64,000 nucleotides of DNA from an uncultured Bacteroidales bacterium (lineage in GTDB: Bacteria; Bacteroidota; Bacteroidia; Bacteroidales; FEN-979): the NCBI GenBank assembly GCA_903837605.1, contig CAILVF010000021.1:33187-97186 (forward strand), written 5' to 3'. Both the position numbers and the translations under genes were made by a program. The notes under the pieces are model-generated. The model did not search any database. It was not told the DNA's origin and saw only the letters and a program-made list of their open reading frames with translations. Shown in pieces: positions 54,124 to 62,558 of the stretch. Each line of letters begins with the position of its first letter. Within the stretch, counting starts at the first letter, position 1.

Positions 54124-56055
54124 TCAGGGGGTGATGATGATTTTCTTCATGGCATCCCTGTGGCCATAACGGTCGGTTATATAAAGGATGTAGATCCCCT
54201 GCTTTAGCCGGGCCAGGTTGAGGCTTTCGGTATACTTCGCAGAGAGGAGGGTTTGTCCGAGCAGGTTTGTGATCGTTATTGTACAGCCTTCGGCGGATGA
54301 AGTGCCGCGCATGTTATACCTGAGATGCAGGATCCCGCTATTGCAGGGATTGGGATAAACCTCCAGTTCCGGTGCGGATGTTCCAGGTTCTTCCACACCC
54401 AAAGGGATCGGTTTGCCAACTATGGGCCTGATCATCAGGGACCCGGAATATGCGCTGTTATACCAATGACCGGATGTATTATAGAAGATCTGGTCGGAAT
54501 GATCGTTATACGTGTCGAATCCAAGGTTGAGATTATCGGCGGTAGTCTGTATCCAGCCCACATAAATAGTTCCGCTTACCGGAAGCGCAGGTATGTGGTA
54601 GGTGACGAACTGGTGCAGAGGGTAGGCATGTTTTGGAACGGTAAGTCTGCTGTAAATGGTATCACCGGGTGTGCCCACATCATCAGACCATACGCATAAA
54701 AAGAAATAGAGGGTGCTGCTATTGTTCAGCACGTAGTTAAAATACATCTGTATAGCCCTCAGGGTGTCGGGTTTATTTAAATTAAAACGGTAAGCCAGCA
54801 TGGACCCGGCCGGGGTAAGGCCGTAGGAAGCTTCGGGTGTACCGTCGTCATATGCGAAATAATTGAACATGTTCTGGTCCCGGCTCACGGTATCCCCCAA
54901 ACCCGAACCGCTGGCGTTATCCTTAATGTAATGATGCATCTGGAACACGGCGCTGTCGGCCTGGGTGATAGGATAGAACCATGGAACTGCAGGGTGCAGT
55001 GTGAAGGGGCCGGATGTATAAACCGGCAGGAGATTAAAATTGGGGCTGTTGTATGTTTTTGTGAAAGTACCCGGCGAATTCGTTACTTTATAAGAATAAC
55101 GGCAGTTGCGGATGTTTACATCCCTGTTGTTGAAGATTACCGAAACCGAATCGGCCATCTCCTGTTCAGGGGCTGCCGTGTACTGGGGGTAAGGCATGGA
55201 TTCGTAATTCTTAAGCATGCTGGGGGCCCGGTCCATGAAACGGATCTCCGATCGTACCGTATCGTTCATGTTTCGCCCGATATTCAGATAAACGTTATCG
55301 ATATTCCACTGGGCACAGTTACTTTGCCAGGAGTATTCCGGGGAAACTGCAAAATTCACATAATTGTAAAACTGGAACCGGAAGGTTTTTTTAAAGAACA
55401 GCAGGGTGTCTGTTATCGGGATCATTACCTGGACAAAGTACTTTTCATTGTTATAGTACCTGAATGTATCAAGCGACATGCCAATGGTCGACCATACGTT
55501 CTTCCATACAGCGGGGATGCTGTCGTGTGCCGGTGTCACCAGAAAACGCAGCCTGAGAGAATCCTGTTTGAGCGGGTAATTTCTTGACCTGCCCTGGGGC
55601 TGATAATAAAAACTCAGGTAGACCGAATCGGCTGCCGTGATTTTACGGGGTATAGGTCCCGATAATGAATCCAGCCTGATGTAACGGGATGTGAGGTGAT
55701 CAGCTATAAACGGTGTGGGACCTGGTTCTGCATTGCTGTACATCATCCCCGTTTCATCCACGGCATCCAGGGTCACTGCTCCCCGGTTTGGCGGATATAC
55801 AGGGATATCGGTGTTCACGAATGTATAATTGTCGATCCAGAGACGGCTGGTGGGGTATATGCTGTCATATGAAAAATCATCAAAAAACGGGAGGTTTACC
55901 GGAAGGGTGTCGTTGCCTGAATTTAAACGGCCCTGCTGCTGTCTTTCAAGGTAATGCTGACGTACCAAAGGGTTCGTCTGCATGCCGGTAAGTAACTCCT
56001 GTGCCCATCCGCCAACAGAAAAAAATAAAAAAAGTAGTGTAAGTAACCTGTTCAT
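54124..56055 (-). CDS. Large secreted T9SS type A protein
   Basis: 643 residues from ATG 56055. A signal peptide (LLTLLFLFFSVGGWA before Q) starts a beta-rich body without recognised enzyme motif, containing a sandwich-like stretch with TIYVGWIQTTADNLNLGFDTYNDH split over about 500-525. The last 80 residues (LEVYPNPCNSG ... GCTITITNLLGQTLL ... GIYILYITDRYGHRDAMKKIIIT) are a T9SS sorting signal. Likely a surface-anchored protein. An octamer tract separates it from the PASTA gene upstream. Confidence 0.88.
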   Translation of the reverse strand: MNRLLTLLFLFFSVGGWAQELLTGMQTNPLVRQHYLERQQQGRLNSGNDTLPVNLPFFDDFSYDSIYPTSRLWIDNYTFVNTDIPVYPPNRGAVTLDAVDETGMMYSNAEPGPTPFIADHLTSRYIRLDSLSGPIPRKITAADSVYLSFYYQPQGRSRNYPLKQDSLRLRFLVTPAHDSIPAVWKNVWSTIGMSLDTFRYYNNEKYFVQVMIPITDTLLFFKKTFRFQFYNYVNFAVSPEYSWQSNCAQWNIDNVYLNIGRNMNDTVRSEIRFMDRAPSMLKNYESMPYPQYTAAPEQEMADSVSVIFNNRDVNIRNCRYSYKVTNSPGTFTKTYNSPNFNLLPVYTSGPFTLHPAVPWFYPITQADSAVFQMHHYIKDNASGSGLGDTVSRDQNMFNYFAYDDGTPEASYGLTPAGSMLAYRFNLNKPDTLRAIQMYFNYVLNNSSTLYFFLCVWSDDVGTPGDTIYSRLTVPKHAYPLHQFVTYHIPALPVSGTIYVGWIQTTADNLNLGFDTYNDHSDQIFYNTSGHWYNSAYSGSLMIRPIVGKPIPLGVEEPGTSAPELEVYPNPCNSGILHLRYNMRGTSSAEGCTITITNLLGQTLLSAKYTESLNLARLKQGIYILYITDRYGHRDAMKKIIITP

Positions 56056-56077
56056 CAAATTTTATTTCTAAATCTCA

Positions 56078-56169
56078 TTATCCAGCAATCCAGTTATCCA
56101 GTTATCCAGTTATCCAGTTATCCAGCAATCCAGTTATCCAGTTATCCAGCAATCCAGTTATCCAGTTAT
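56078..56169 (-). repeat. Octamer tract at the PASTA stop codon
   Basis: About eleven 8-base units (plus strand AGTTATCC and AGCAATCC). On the minus strand the unit is GGATAACT, and the PASTA stop TAA (56168-56166) is the TAA of the first unit. The same unit forms the tracts at 4849-5024 and 9267-9417. Confidence 0.93.
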
Positions 56170-56765
56170 CTCGTCAGCAAGCTGTCGAGTTGTGTTGAGT
56201 CTTTCTTCATCTGGCTGGCTTTTGCCCCCATCCCCACCTGCAGGTCTATCACGGAACCCTTGTCAAGCCTGGTTCCGGGTGCAATGATGGCATGGTTGAA
56301 AAGCTGGTTCTGAACCGCGTCCTCATCGAACGATTTAATAAAAAGGAGTTTTCCAAGCTTGAGCCCCGAACTTTCAAGCATCGACTGGGCCTGGCGCAGT
56401 GTAAGGTCCCTGAGGTCGGGCATGGCGGTCTTTTCAGGTATCAGGGAAACGATAGTAAGGTAAACCATACGGTTATGTTTCACCCTGGACCCCGGATAAG
56501 GATCCTGTGAAAGTATCGCACCCCTGGGCTTGTCAGGATCGAAAATACTGTCATTAATTGCAAACTTGAAATCCCCAAACTTGTCTCCCTGCATGATATC
56601 TGAGATGATCTGCCCGCGGAAATCGGGGACCACGATATAATCGCTGTGCTTGGTATACCAGGAGAGAGAATAAAATGTTATCCAGAGGAGGAAGGCAGTT
56701 ATTCCTATGGAAATAAGAAAATGCTTCAGAAACCGTTTAGAAAATAAAAAACGCACAAATTCCAT
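56166..56765 (-). CDS. Membrane-anchored PASTA-domain protein
   Basis: 199 residues. A short cytoplasmic start, one membrane helix (about 16-34, FLISIGITAFLLWITFYSL), then two PASTA repeats (about 45-110 and 112-178; VVPDFRGQIISDIMQGDKFGDFK and MPDLRDLTLRQAQSMLESSGLKLG, each with the family pattern). PASTA domains bind peptidoglycan or muropeptides; in Bacteroidota such proteins accompany cell-wall genes, and ddl lies next door on the other strand. A -7 box lies at 56825-56832. No kinase domain is attached. Confidence 0.9.
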   Translation of the reverse strand: MEFVRFLFSKRFLKHFLISIGITAFLLWITFYSLSWYTKHSDYIVVPDFRGQIISDIMQGDKFGDFKFAINDSIFDPDKPRGAILSQDPYPGSRVKHNRMVYLTIVSLIPEKTAMPDLRDLTLRQAQSMLESSGLKLGKLLFIKSFDEDAVQNQLFNHAIIAPGTRLDKGSVIDLQVGMGAKASQMKKDSTQLDSLLTR

Positions 56766-56824
56766 GCCTGGCTTTACCTTATTAACCTGAAATAGATGAT
56801 TTTATTGTACCTGTGAAGGCGTGA

Positions 56825-56832
56825 CAAATTTA
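56825..56832 (-). promoter_or_regulatory. Possible -7 box for the PASTA gene
   Basis: Minus-strand TAAATTTG, 60 bases upstream of the ATG at 56765. Confidence 0.35.
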
Positions 56833-56872
56833 CGAAAAAATGCCTTTGCCACAAAACAGCATGATTTTGTGC

Positions 56873-56880
56873 TAATTTTG
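56873..56880 (+). promoter_or_regulatory. Bacteroidota -7 box for ddl
   Basis: TAATTTTG, 20 bases before the ddl ATG at 56900. Confidence 0.45.
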
Positions 56881-56899
56881 CCTGATAAAATCTGTTAAT

Positions 56900-57868
56900 A
56901 TGTACAATATTGCAATAGTTGCCGGCGGGAATTCAGGCGAATATGAAATCTCGATGAAGAGCGGTAAACAGGTTGAACTTCATATGGATCTGAAAAAATT
57001 CCGCCCGTTTCTTATCGAGATCAGGGGAACAAAATGGAATTACAGGCTTGAATCGAAATCCTTTTTTATCGACAAGAACGATTTCTCTCTTACTATCGGA
57101 AAAAAGAAGATAAGGTTTGATGCAGTTTTCAACGCTATTCACGGGACCCCGGGGGAAGATGGCAAACTGCAGGGTTATTTTGACATGCTGGGAATCCCAT
57201 ATACATCATGCGGGCTTACGACTTCAGCCCTTTCGTTTAATAAAAGTTTCTGCAAGGATGTGGTTGCAGGGTATGGTACCGATGTTGCCAGGTCGGTTCA
57301 TCTTTACAAGGGCGATCCGGGGGCTGAAGCTGAGGTTGCCAGGCACCTCAGGCTGCCTGTTTTCGTAAAACCCAACTGCGGGGGGTCCAGCGTCGGGATG
57401 TCAAAAGTAAACCTTAAAAAAGATCTTAAAACGGCTTTGGCTGTCGCTTTTAAGGAGGATGACGAGATCATTGTTGAAGAGTTCATCAAAGGCAGGGAAC
57501 TCACTTGCGGAGTAATCAGGTCAAAAGGTAAAACAATTGCATTTCCTGTTACCGAGATCATCTCCAAAAAAGAGTTTTTTGATTACGAGGCAAAATACCA
57601 GCCCGGAATGGCCGAAGAGGTCGTACCTGCCGAGGTGCCGGCTAAAGTTGCTGAAAAATGCCGGGAAATTTCGGTGAACCTGTTCAGGAAGCTTAATTGT
57701 AAAGGAATTGTGCGGTTCGACTACATATTTACCGGAAAGAAATTTTATTTCCTGGAAGTTAATACCGTTCCCGGAATTACCTCGGCCAGTATTGTTCCGA
57801 AAATGGCAAACGCCTTTGGCTGGACTTACTCTGATCTGATAACCAATTTGCTGAATGAAATAATCTAA
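56900..57868 (+). CDS. ddl: D-alanine--D-alanine ligase
   Basis: 322 residues of ATP-grasp fold. Joins two D-alanines for peptidoglycan precursors. HGTPGEDGKLQGYFDMLGIPYT is split over about 80-101 and typical of Ddl; VFVKPNCGGSSVGMSK is the ATP loop, and VRFDYIFTGKKFYFLEVNTVPGITSAS carries the metal Asp and Glu-Asn. The next gene rdgB starts 13 bases later, so they are probably cotranscribed. Confidence 0.96.
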   Translation: MYNIAIVAGGNSGEYEISMKSGKQVELHMDLKKFRPFLIEIRGTKWNYRLESKSFFIDKNDFSLTIGKKKIRFDAVFNAIHGTPGEDGKLQGYFDMLGIPYTSCGLTTSALSFNKSFCKDVVAGYGTDVARSVHLYKGDPGAEAEVARHLRLPVFVKPNCGGSSVGMSKVNLKKDLKTALAVAFKEDDEIIVEEFIKGRELTCGVIRSKGKTIAFPVTEIISKKEFFDYEAKYQPGMAEEVVPAEVPAKVAEKCREISVNLFRKLNCKGIVRFDYIFTGKKFYFLEVNTVPGITSASIVPKMANAFGWTYSDLITNLLNEII

Positions 57869-57881
57869 AATCAGGTTTGTT

Positions 57882-58463
57882 ATGATTTCTTTGGTCTTCG
57901 CAACAAATAATCTCCATAAGCTGAGGGAGATAAGGGAAATTACAGGAAATGCAATAAGCGTTGTCAGTTTGGGTGATATCGGTCTTGATGCCGAAATCCC
58001 TGAGACACAAGATACCATTGAAGGCAATGCAAGGCAGAAAGCACGTTTTATTTTTGAACAAACGGGAATGGATTGTTTTGCCGACGACACCGGACTTGAG
58101 ATCTTGGCTCTTAACGGCAGGCCCGGTGTTTATTCGGCCCGCTATGCCGGTGAAGGATGCAGTTTTACCGATAATGTGAAAAAAGTACTTGAAGAGTTGC
58201 AGGGTATTGAAGACCGCAGGGCCAGTTTCAGATGTGCAATCTGCCTTGTTTATAAAGGGAATGAATATCTTTTCGAAGGCAGGGTTGACGGGGATATTAC
58301 AATAGCTCCTTCAGGAACCGATGGTTTCGGATATGATCCTGTGTTCAGGCCAGAAGGGATGAAGGAGACTTTTGCGCAAATGCCGGCCTACCTTAAGAAT
58401 GGTTTGAGCCACAGGGGAAGGGCGGTACATAAAATGTTACAATACCTCAGCATGTTGCAGTAA
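57882..58463 (+). CDS. rdgB: Non-canonical purine NTP pyrophosphatase (RdgB/HAM1)
   Basis: 193 residues. Hydrolyses ITP, dITP and XTP to keep them out of nucleic acids. VFATNNLHKLREI is the phosphate/metal loop, CFADDTGLEI holds the catalytic Asp-Asp, and GTDGFGYDPVF and GLSHRGRAVHKM complete the site. Followed at once by a bidirectional terminator. Confidence 0.95.
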   Translation: MISLVFATNNLHKLREIREITGNAISVVSLGDIGLDAEIPETQDTIEGNARQKARFIFEQTGMDCFADDTGLEILALNGRPGVYSARYAGEGCSFTDNVKKVLEELQGIEDRRASFRCAICLVYKGNEYLFEGRVDGDITIAPSGTDGFGYDPVFRPEGMKETFAQMPAYLKNGLSHRGRAVHKMLQYLSMLQ

Positions 58464-58497
58464 AAAAAAATCCCGGTTTCTGGCCGGGATTTTTTTT
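58462..58497. terminator. Bidirectional terminator between rdgB and SGNH hydrolase
   Basis: ATCCCGG (58470-58476) and CCGGGAT (58484-58490) form a stem with A-run before and T-run after, so it works on both strands; it serves rdgB and the convergent gene ending at 58512. Confidence 0.88.
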
Positions 58498-58511
58498 GCG
58501 GGGATTTAGCC

Positions 58512-59840
58512 TTACGGGAAAACCACTCCTTTGTATTTGGTTATATCAACATACGGTATTTTACTACCGAAACGCTGATTGATCGCTTCGATGAAGAAAT
58601 TTGCAGATAGCGCATTCCCTCTCGGTGTAAGATGTATCCCGTCGAGCGAGAAAGCTCCGCCGGTAACAAAATTAGCATTGAGATGAATCCCGTCCCAAAC
58701 GATACCAGCCTGTGAATGCAGCAGCTTGAGCTTTGAGTTCATGTCAACCAGTCCAATATGACGGTTTGAAGCCATTGTATCCAGCATGGCATTGAACACA
58801 TCGGTTGAAAATTTGATCTTGGCAACTTCAGTGGTGGTCAGAACATACTGGTCAGGTATTGGATAAGGGGCATGGGTCACTACATTGATGATACCCATTC
58901 CCATGCATTTCAATGAATCCTGGGGTACGGTCATAAGAACATATTCACCAGGCACCATCTGCCTAACCTTGAAATAAGGATGGGGAGAAGTGGGATCCTT
59001 CACCAGGAAAGCATTCTGTCCGACCACGTAATGGAAGGGAAGCTGATACAGGCTCATTGCATAATTTACCGAATCAGCAAGGCTCTGCCGGGTCAATACA
59101 AGCCCGTTATAAGGAATTGTGGTAAAGAACGGTATGCTTGTAATGTCGGGAATATTAGCCATAACGCCTTGTGCTCCTGTTGCGAGAAGGGATCCCAGGA
59201 CCGTTCTCATTGCAAAATAGAACAGCTGCGGGTTTGTGATTGAATCATATGAACCTCCTGCAAGTGCATAAGCCAAAACATCATTATCACCAAGCTGCAT
59301 TGTAAAGAATGTAGGATGAACATTGCTGAATTCCTGTACAACTGCACCTGTAAGACTTGTTGCAAATCTTGCATAATAAGGGTTCATTTGAGCATAACCG
59401 GGAGCAATAAGGTGGAATGACTTGGCGCCGGGGATGCCGAAATTGTTCACCGCATAGCCAACGTTTGCAAAAGGATCCATTGCCCCTTCCGACCTTACGG
59501 GACCAAGACCGACTATGCCCTGGCAATCGGCGGTATATCCAAGCACAAATTTAGGTTGAACACCCGGGTATACTGCAACTCCGTAATTACTCGTAACCAT
59601 AGGCTGCACAAATGCACCGCCTCCGGCATACGCCAATTGGCCAGCAATAAGGTTGGGACAGGAATATAATTGTCCGTCATGGTATAATGCCCCGTCGGCA
59701 TATCCGGCAACAAGTGAGTTCCCGACAGATATATACGTGGTGAAGTTAGCTGTCCCTTTATCAGCGGCATATTCGCTGATCTTACGCTCGCAAGAAGTGA
59801 AAAGGGCAAGGGATAATATAAGGAAAAGTAGTTTTTTCAT
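58512..59840 (-). CDS. SGNH/GDSL-family lipoprotein hydrolase
   Basis: 442 residues. Lipobox FTSC (Cys17) predicts a lipoprotein. The SGNH blocks are SVGNSLVAGYADGALY (catalytic Ser), LGDNDVLAYA (Asn) and DGIHLTPRGNAL (Asp and His), split over the length of the protein. Such enzymes are esterases; in Bacteroidota they often sit with a FadL-type porin, as here (18 bases from the FadL gene). Likely works on lipids or acyl esters brought through the porin. Confidence 0.86.
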   Translation of the reverse strand: MKKLLFLILSLALFTSCERKISEYAADKGTANFTTYISVGNSLVAGYADGALYHDGQLYSCPNLIAGQLAYAGGGAFVQPMVTSNYGVAVYPGVQPKFVLGYTADCQGIVGLGPVRSEGAMDPFANVGYAVNNFGIPGAKSFHLIAPGYAQMNPYYARFATSLTGAVVQEFSNVHPTFFTMQLGDNDVLAYALAGGSYDSITNPQLFYFAMRTVLGSLLATGAQGVMANIPDITSIPFFTTIPYNGLVLTRQSLADSVNYAMSLYQLPFHYVVGQNAFLVKDPTSPHPYFKVRQMVPGEYVLMTVPQDSLKCMGMGIINVVTHAPYPIPDQYVLTTTEVAKIKFSTDVFNAMLDTMASNRHIGLVDMNSKLKLLHSQAGIVWDGIHLNANFVTGGAFSLDGIHLTPRGNALSANFFIEAINQRFGSKIPYVDITKYKGVVFP

Positions 59841-59858
59841 TTCGCTCTGTTTTTAAGG

Positions 59859-61082
59859 TTAGAAACTATATGATAAACCGATGGCCGGGATGTAAAAGAC
59901 CGAAGAATAAGTGCCGGCAAAATTTTCCGGGCTGTATGTCCCATCGCGTTTCGTACCCATCAGGTATAGAAATGCAGCATCGATGCTGAATCCCTTGAAA
60001 GGGAATACTGATAAACCTGCAGTAAGCCCGATCTCATTTGAACTGGGTGTTTGGGGATTAAGGTAATCAGATTGTACAGGAGAAGGATCGTAATATCCTC
60101 CCACCCTGACAGTGATAGTTGGATTGATCTTGTACTGTGCCCCGATTCTCGGGATGAGCCTGTTCTGGTATAATGCCGCCTGGGCCGTTCTGCCAAGGGA
60201 GGCCGTTTTTGTTTTGAAATTAAATACCAGTGAATCATACTGTTTCCAGAAGACATAGCAGAGGTTGATCCCGATCATGAATTTTTCATTGATATCGTAT
60301 GATAACCCAAAATCAAGATTGGCGGGAAGAGGCAATGAAACCTCGACTTTACTGTCGGGGAACTGTGAGCGCACTGCAGCCGGAACCGTGAAGGTGGCAT
60401 TCGCATTCTGTACATTCATATTGATCTTTGAACGGTAATCGATCCCGATGTTAAAACCTTTAACAGGGTGGATCAGCACACCGGCATTAAAACCAAATCC
60501 GATCGTGTTTCCTTGGATGTTCAGCTGGCCTTCGCCTCCCGAATAATCCAAAGGCAGTGCTTTGTTAAGGTTAACGCCGCCGTATGCCCAAACAAGGCCG
60601 ACACCGATACCGATGATGTCCTTAAACTTATAGGAAATAGTCGGCTGAACGGTAATTGCCTGGAATTTCAGGTTCTGGATCAGGAAACGTCCCTGCCAGT
60701 TGTCGCCCCATGAAAGCCCGTTTCCATAAGGCGTGTTGATTGCCAGCCCGATGCTCAGGTTGTCGGTAGCTTTATAGGCAGCATAGACATAAAAAGGGGT
60801 ATTCAACTGATGCTCAAGGTGAGTCTGGTAACTTTCATCTTTGCCCTGGAAGGTTACCCTTGCCATGATCAGGCTGATGCCACCCGACAAACTCCATTTG
60901 TCCTTGATAAACGATACGCCGCCAGGATTATAAAAGATACTGCTTGCATCGTATGTAAGCGAAGTCCCGATAAGACCCATTCCGGTATTCCGCGTACTAT
61001 GCAAACCAACCTGGTAGCCTCCTCCAATGGAGGTCATTGCTGCAAAACAAAATAGCAGCAAAAGGATAGTAATTCTCCTCAT
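59859..61082 (-). CDS. OmpP1/FadL family outer-membrane transporter
   Basis: 407 residues. A signal peptide (LLLLFCFAAMTSIGGG) precedes a 14-strand barrel for hydrophobic molecules. Typical features are the short N-terminal hatch (GMGLIGTSLTYDASSIFYNPGGV), then long strands with NTPYGNGLSW and a C-terminal AIGLSYSF ending in Phe. Coexpressed with the SGNH lipoprotein gene downstream, suggesting uptake and hydrolysis of lipids. Confidence 0.92.
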   Translation of the reverse strand: MRRITILLLLFCFAAMTSIGGGYQVGLHSTRNTGMGLIGTSLTYDASSIFYNPGGVSFIKDKWSLSGGISLIMARVTFQGKDESYQTHLEHQLNTPFYVYAAYKATDNLSIGLAINTPYGNGLSWGDNWQGRFLIQNLKFQAITVQPTISYKFKDIIGIGVGLVWAYGGVNLNKALPLDYSGGEGQLNIQGNTIGFGFNAGVLIHPVKGFNIGIDYRSKINMNVQNANATFTVPAAVRSQFPDSKVEVSLPLPANLDFGLSYDINEKFMIGINLCYVFWKQYDSLVFNFKTKTASLGRTAQAALYQNRLIPRIGAQYKINPTITVRVGGYYDPSPVQSDYLNPQTPSSNEIGLTAGLSVFPFKGFSIDAAFLYLMGTKRDGTYSPENFAGTYSSVFYIPAIGLSYSF

Positions 61083-61184
61083 GATACAGTGTTTTTGGTT
61101 AATACTGGGCGCAAGTTACAAAAAAAATAAAATATGAAGTAAAAGATATATGTTCTTCCTTTACGGTTGTTAGGTTTAATTCAG

Positions 61185-61192
61185 TATATTTG
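61185..61192 (+). promoter_or_regulatory. Bacteroidota -7 box for the T9SS protein
   Basis: TATATTTG, 28 bases before the ATG at 61220. Confidence 0.45.
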
Positions 61193-61219
61193 CAGCAGCA
61201 AACACCAATATACAGCGCC

Positions 61220-61963
61220 ATGAAAAAGATATACACATTATTATTTATCCTAACATTTACTTCCTCCTGCCTTTTAGCTCAAACCCTTCAGCTGCAAACC
61301 CTTTCAGGTACGGTTATACCAAATGGAGGGACTCTCGGATTGAAATGGGCCCTGGGTGGTGATACTACCACTGATGTTTTTCTGGAATTGAAACAAAAGA
61401 ACATCTCTACGGGAACACAGAACTACAAAGCAATGAAGATCATCAGGAACCTGCCTGACTCTCAGAAATCATATTTTTGCTTCGCAGGCGGATGTTTCAG
61501 CGACACAACCGTTATCTCGCCCACTACATTGATACTGACTGCCGGCCAGGAAGATAATAATTTCAGCTGCCACATCAGTCCGAACAAACATACCGGCTCT
61601 TCCAAAGTATATTACAAATTTTATAATACCAGTAATGCCAATGACACAATCGGGATTTATATCCAGACTGAAATATGGCATTTAGGTATCAATGACCTGT
61701 CAGATGTAAAATCGGAACTTGGTGCGGCATACCCGAATCCTGCCAGTGAGAAATTCACCGTTGCTTATAGCCTGAAACCTGGCGAACAGGCATACCTGGT
61801 GTTGCAGAATGTACTTGGTTCTGTTGTTCGTGAAGAAGCCCTTTCCGGCGAAAACGGTAAGATACAGTTGAATGTTGCCGGCTTACCCGAAGGAGTTTAC
61901 CTTTATTCTCTCAATGTGAACGGGAAAAGTTATTCCACTAAAAAATTGCTTGTAAGGCATTGA
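61220..61963 (+). CDS. Secreted T9SS type A protein, 247 residues
   Basis: Start taken at ATG 61220 (MKKIYTLLFILTFTSSCLLA then Q), the signal peptide start; an earlier in-frame ATG-free extension to 61190 overlaps the -7 box. The middle is a beta-rich domain with paired cysteines (CFAGGCF and a later Cys) and no enzyme motif. The end (AAYPNPASEKFTVAYSL ... GVYLYSLNVNGKSYSTKKLLV) is a T9SS sorting signal. Probably exported to the surface. A strong terminator follows. Confidence 0.88.
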   Translation: MKKIYTLLFILTFTSSCLLAQTLQLQTLSGTVIPNGGTLGLKWALGGDTTTDVFLELKQKNISTGTQNYKAMKIIRNLPDSQKSYFCFAGGCFSDTTVISPTTLILTAGQEDNNFSCHISPNKHTGSSKVYYKFYNTSNANDTIGIYIQTEIWHLGINDLSDVKSELGAAYPNPASEKFTVAYSLKPGEQAYLVLQNVLGSVVREEALSGENGKIQLNVAGLPEGVYLYSLNVNGKSYSTKKLLVRH

Positions 61964-61982
61964 TCCCGGGAAGAATCCCGGT

Positions 61983-62024
61983 AAAAAAAAAGAGGGTGTC
62001 TTTTTGGGACACCCTCTTTTTTTT
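61983..62024. terminator. Bidirectional terminator between T9SS protein and CYTH gene
   Basis: AGAGGGTGTC (61991-62000) and GACACCCTCT (62008-62017) form a ten-base stem with a seven-base loop, flanked by A8 (61983-61990) and T8 (62017-62024). It serves both the upstream gene and the convergent CYTH gene. Confidence 0.92.
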
Positions 62025-62035
62025 CATAACCCGGC

Positions 62036-62512
62036 TTATTTCTGCTCCCAGGTTTTGAATGGCCTTGAAGCAAGATAGGAATTATAATACCTTGGGTCAT
62101 CGGTTACTTCATCTTTTATCCATGAAGGTATTTCAAAGCTTTCATCAGCATGGCTTAATTCGATTTCAGCCAAGATCAGGCCTTCATTCTCACCTCTGAA
62201 CACATCAACCTCCCATGTATGCTGATTAAAGAGGATACGGTACCTGGTTTTTTCAACTTCTTTCAGGGAGAAAAGGTCGAGAATCTCATTAGCGTCATCA
62301 AAAGGGATTTCAAATTCAAACTCATGCCTGACGGTATTAACCGCAGGCCCTTTAATAGTCAGCACCCCTTTTTCTCCTGCCAACCTTACGCGTATCGTTT
62401 TACCAGGTTCATCATTTAGATAACCCTGTCGGTATAAAATCCCGGCAGGTTTCGGAAGTTCCTCCCACCTGGCATGATCAATAAGGAATTTGCGTTCGAT
62501 TTCAAGCGCCAT
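62036..62512 (-). CDS. CYTH-domain protein (triphosphate tunnel metalloenzyme)
   Basis: 158 residues. MALEIERKFLIDHARW is the ExExK motif of CYTH enzymes, followed by the eight-strand tunnel with basic and acidic ligands such as IRVRLAGEKGVLTIKGP and LAEIELSHADE. Members hydrolyse inorganic or organic triphosphates, or make cAMP or thiamine triphosphate; the substrate here is not known. 46 bases downstream of metK. Confidence 0.9.
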   Translation of the reverse strand: MALEIERKFLIDHARWEELPKPAGILYRQGYLNDEPGKTIRVRLAGEKGVLTIKGPAVNTVRHEFEFEIPFDDANEILDLFSLKEVEKTRYRILFNQHTWEVDVFRGENEGLILAEIELSHADESFEIPSWIKDEVTDDPRYYNSYLASRPFKTWEQK

Positions 62513-62558
62513 AATGATAACTCAGTTGCACCAGATTGAAAAACCGGAGAACAGCCCT

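Noticed and set aside
54931..55587. 218-codon open frame on the plus strand
   Set aside because: It lies wholly antisense to the T9SS protein and reflects its codon pattern.
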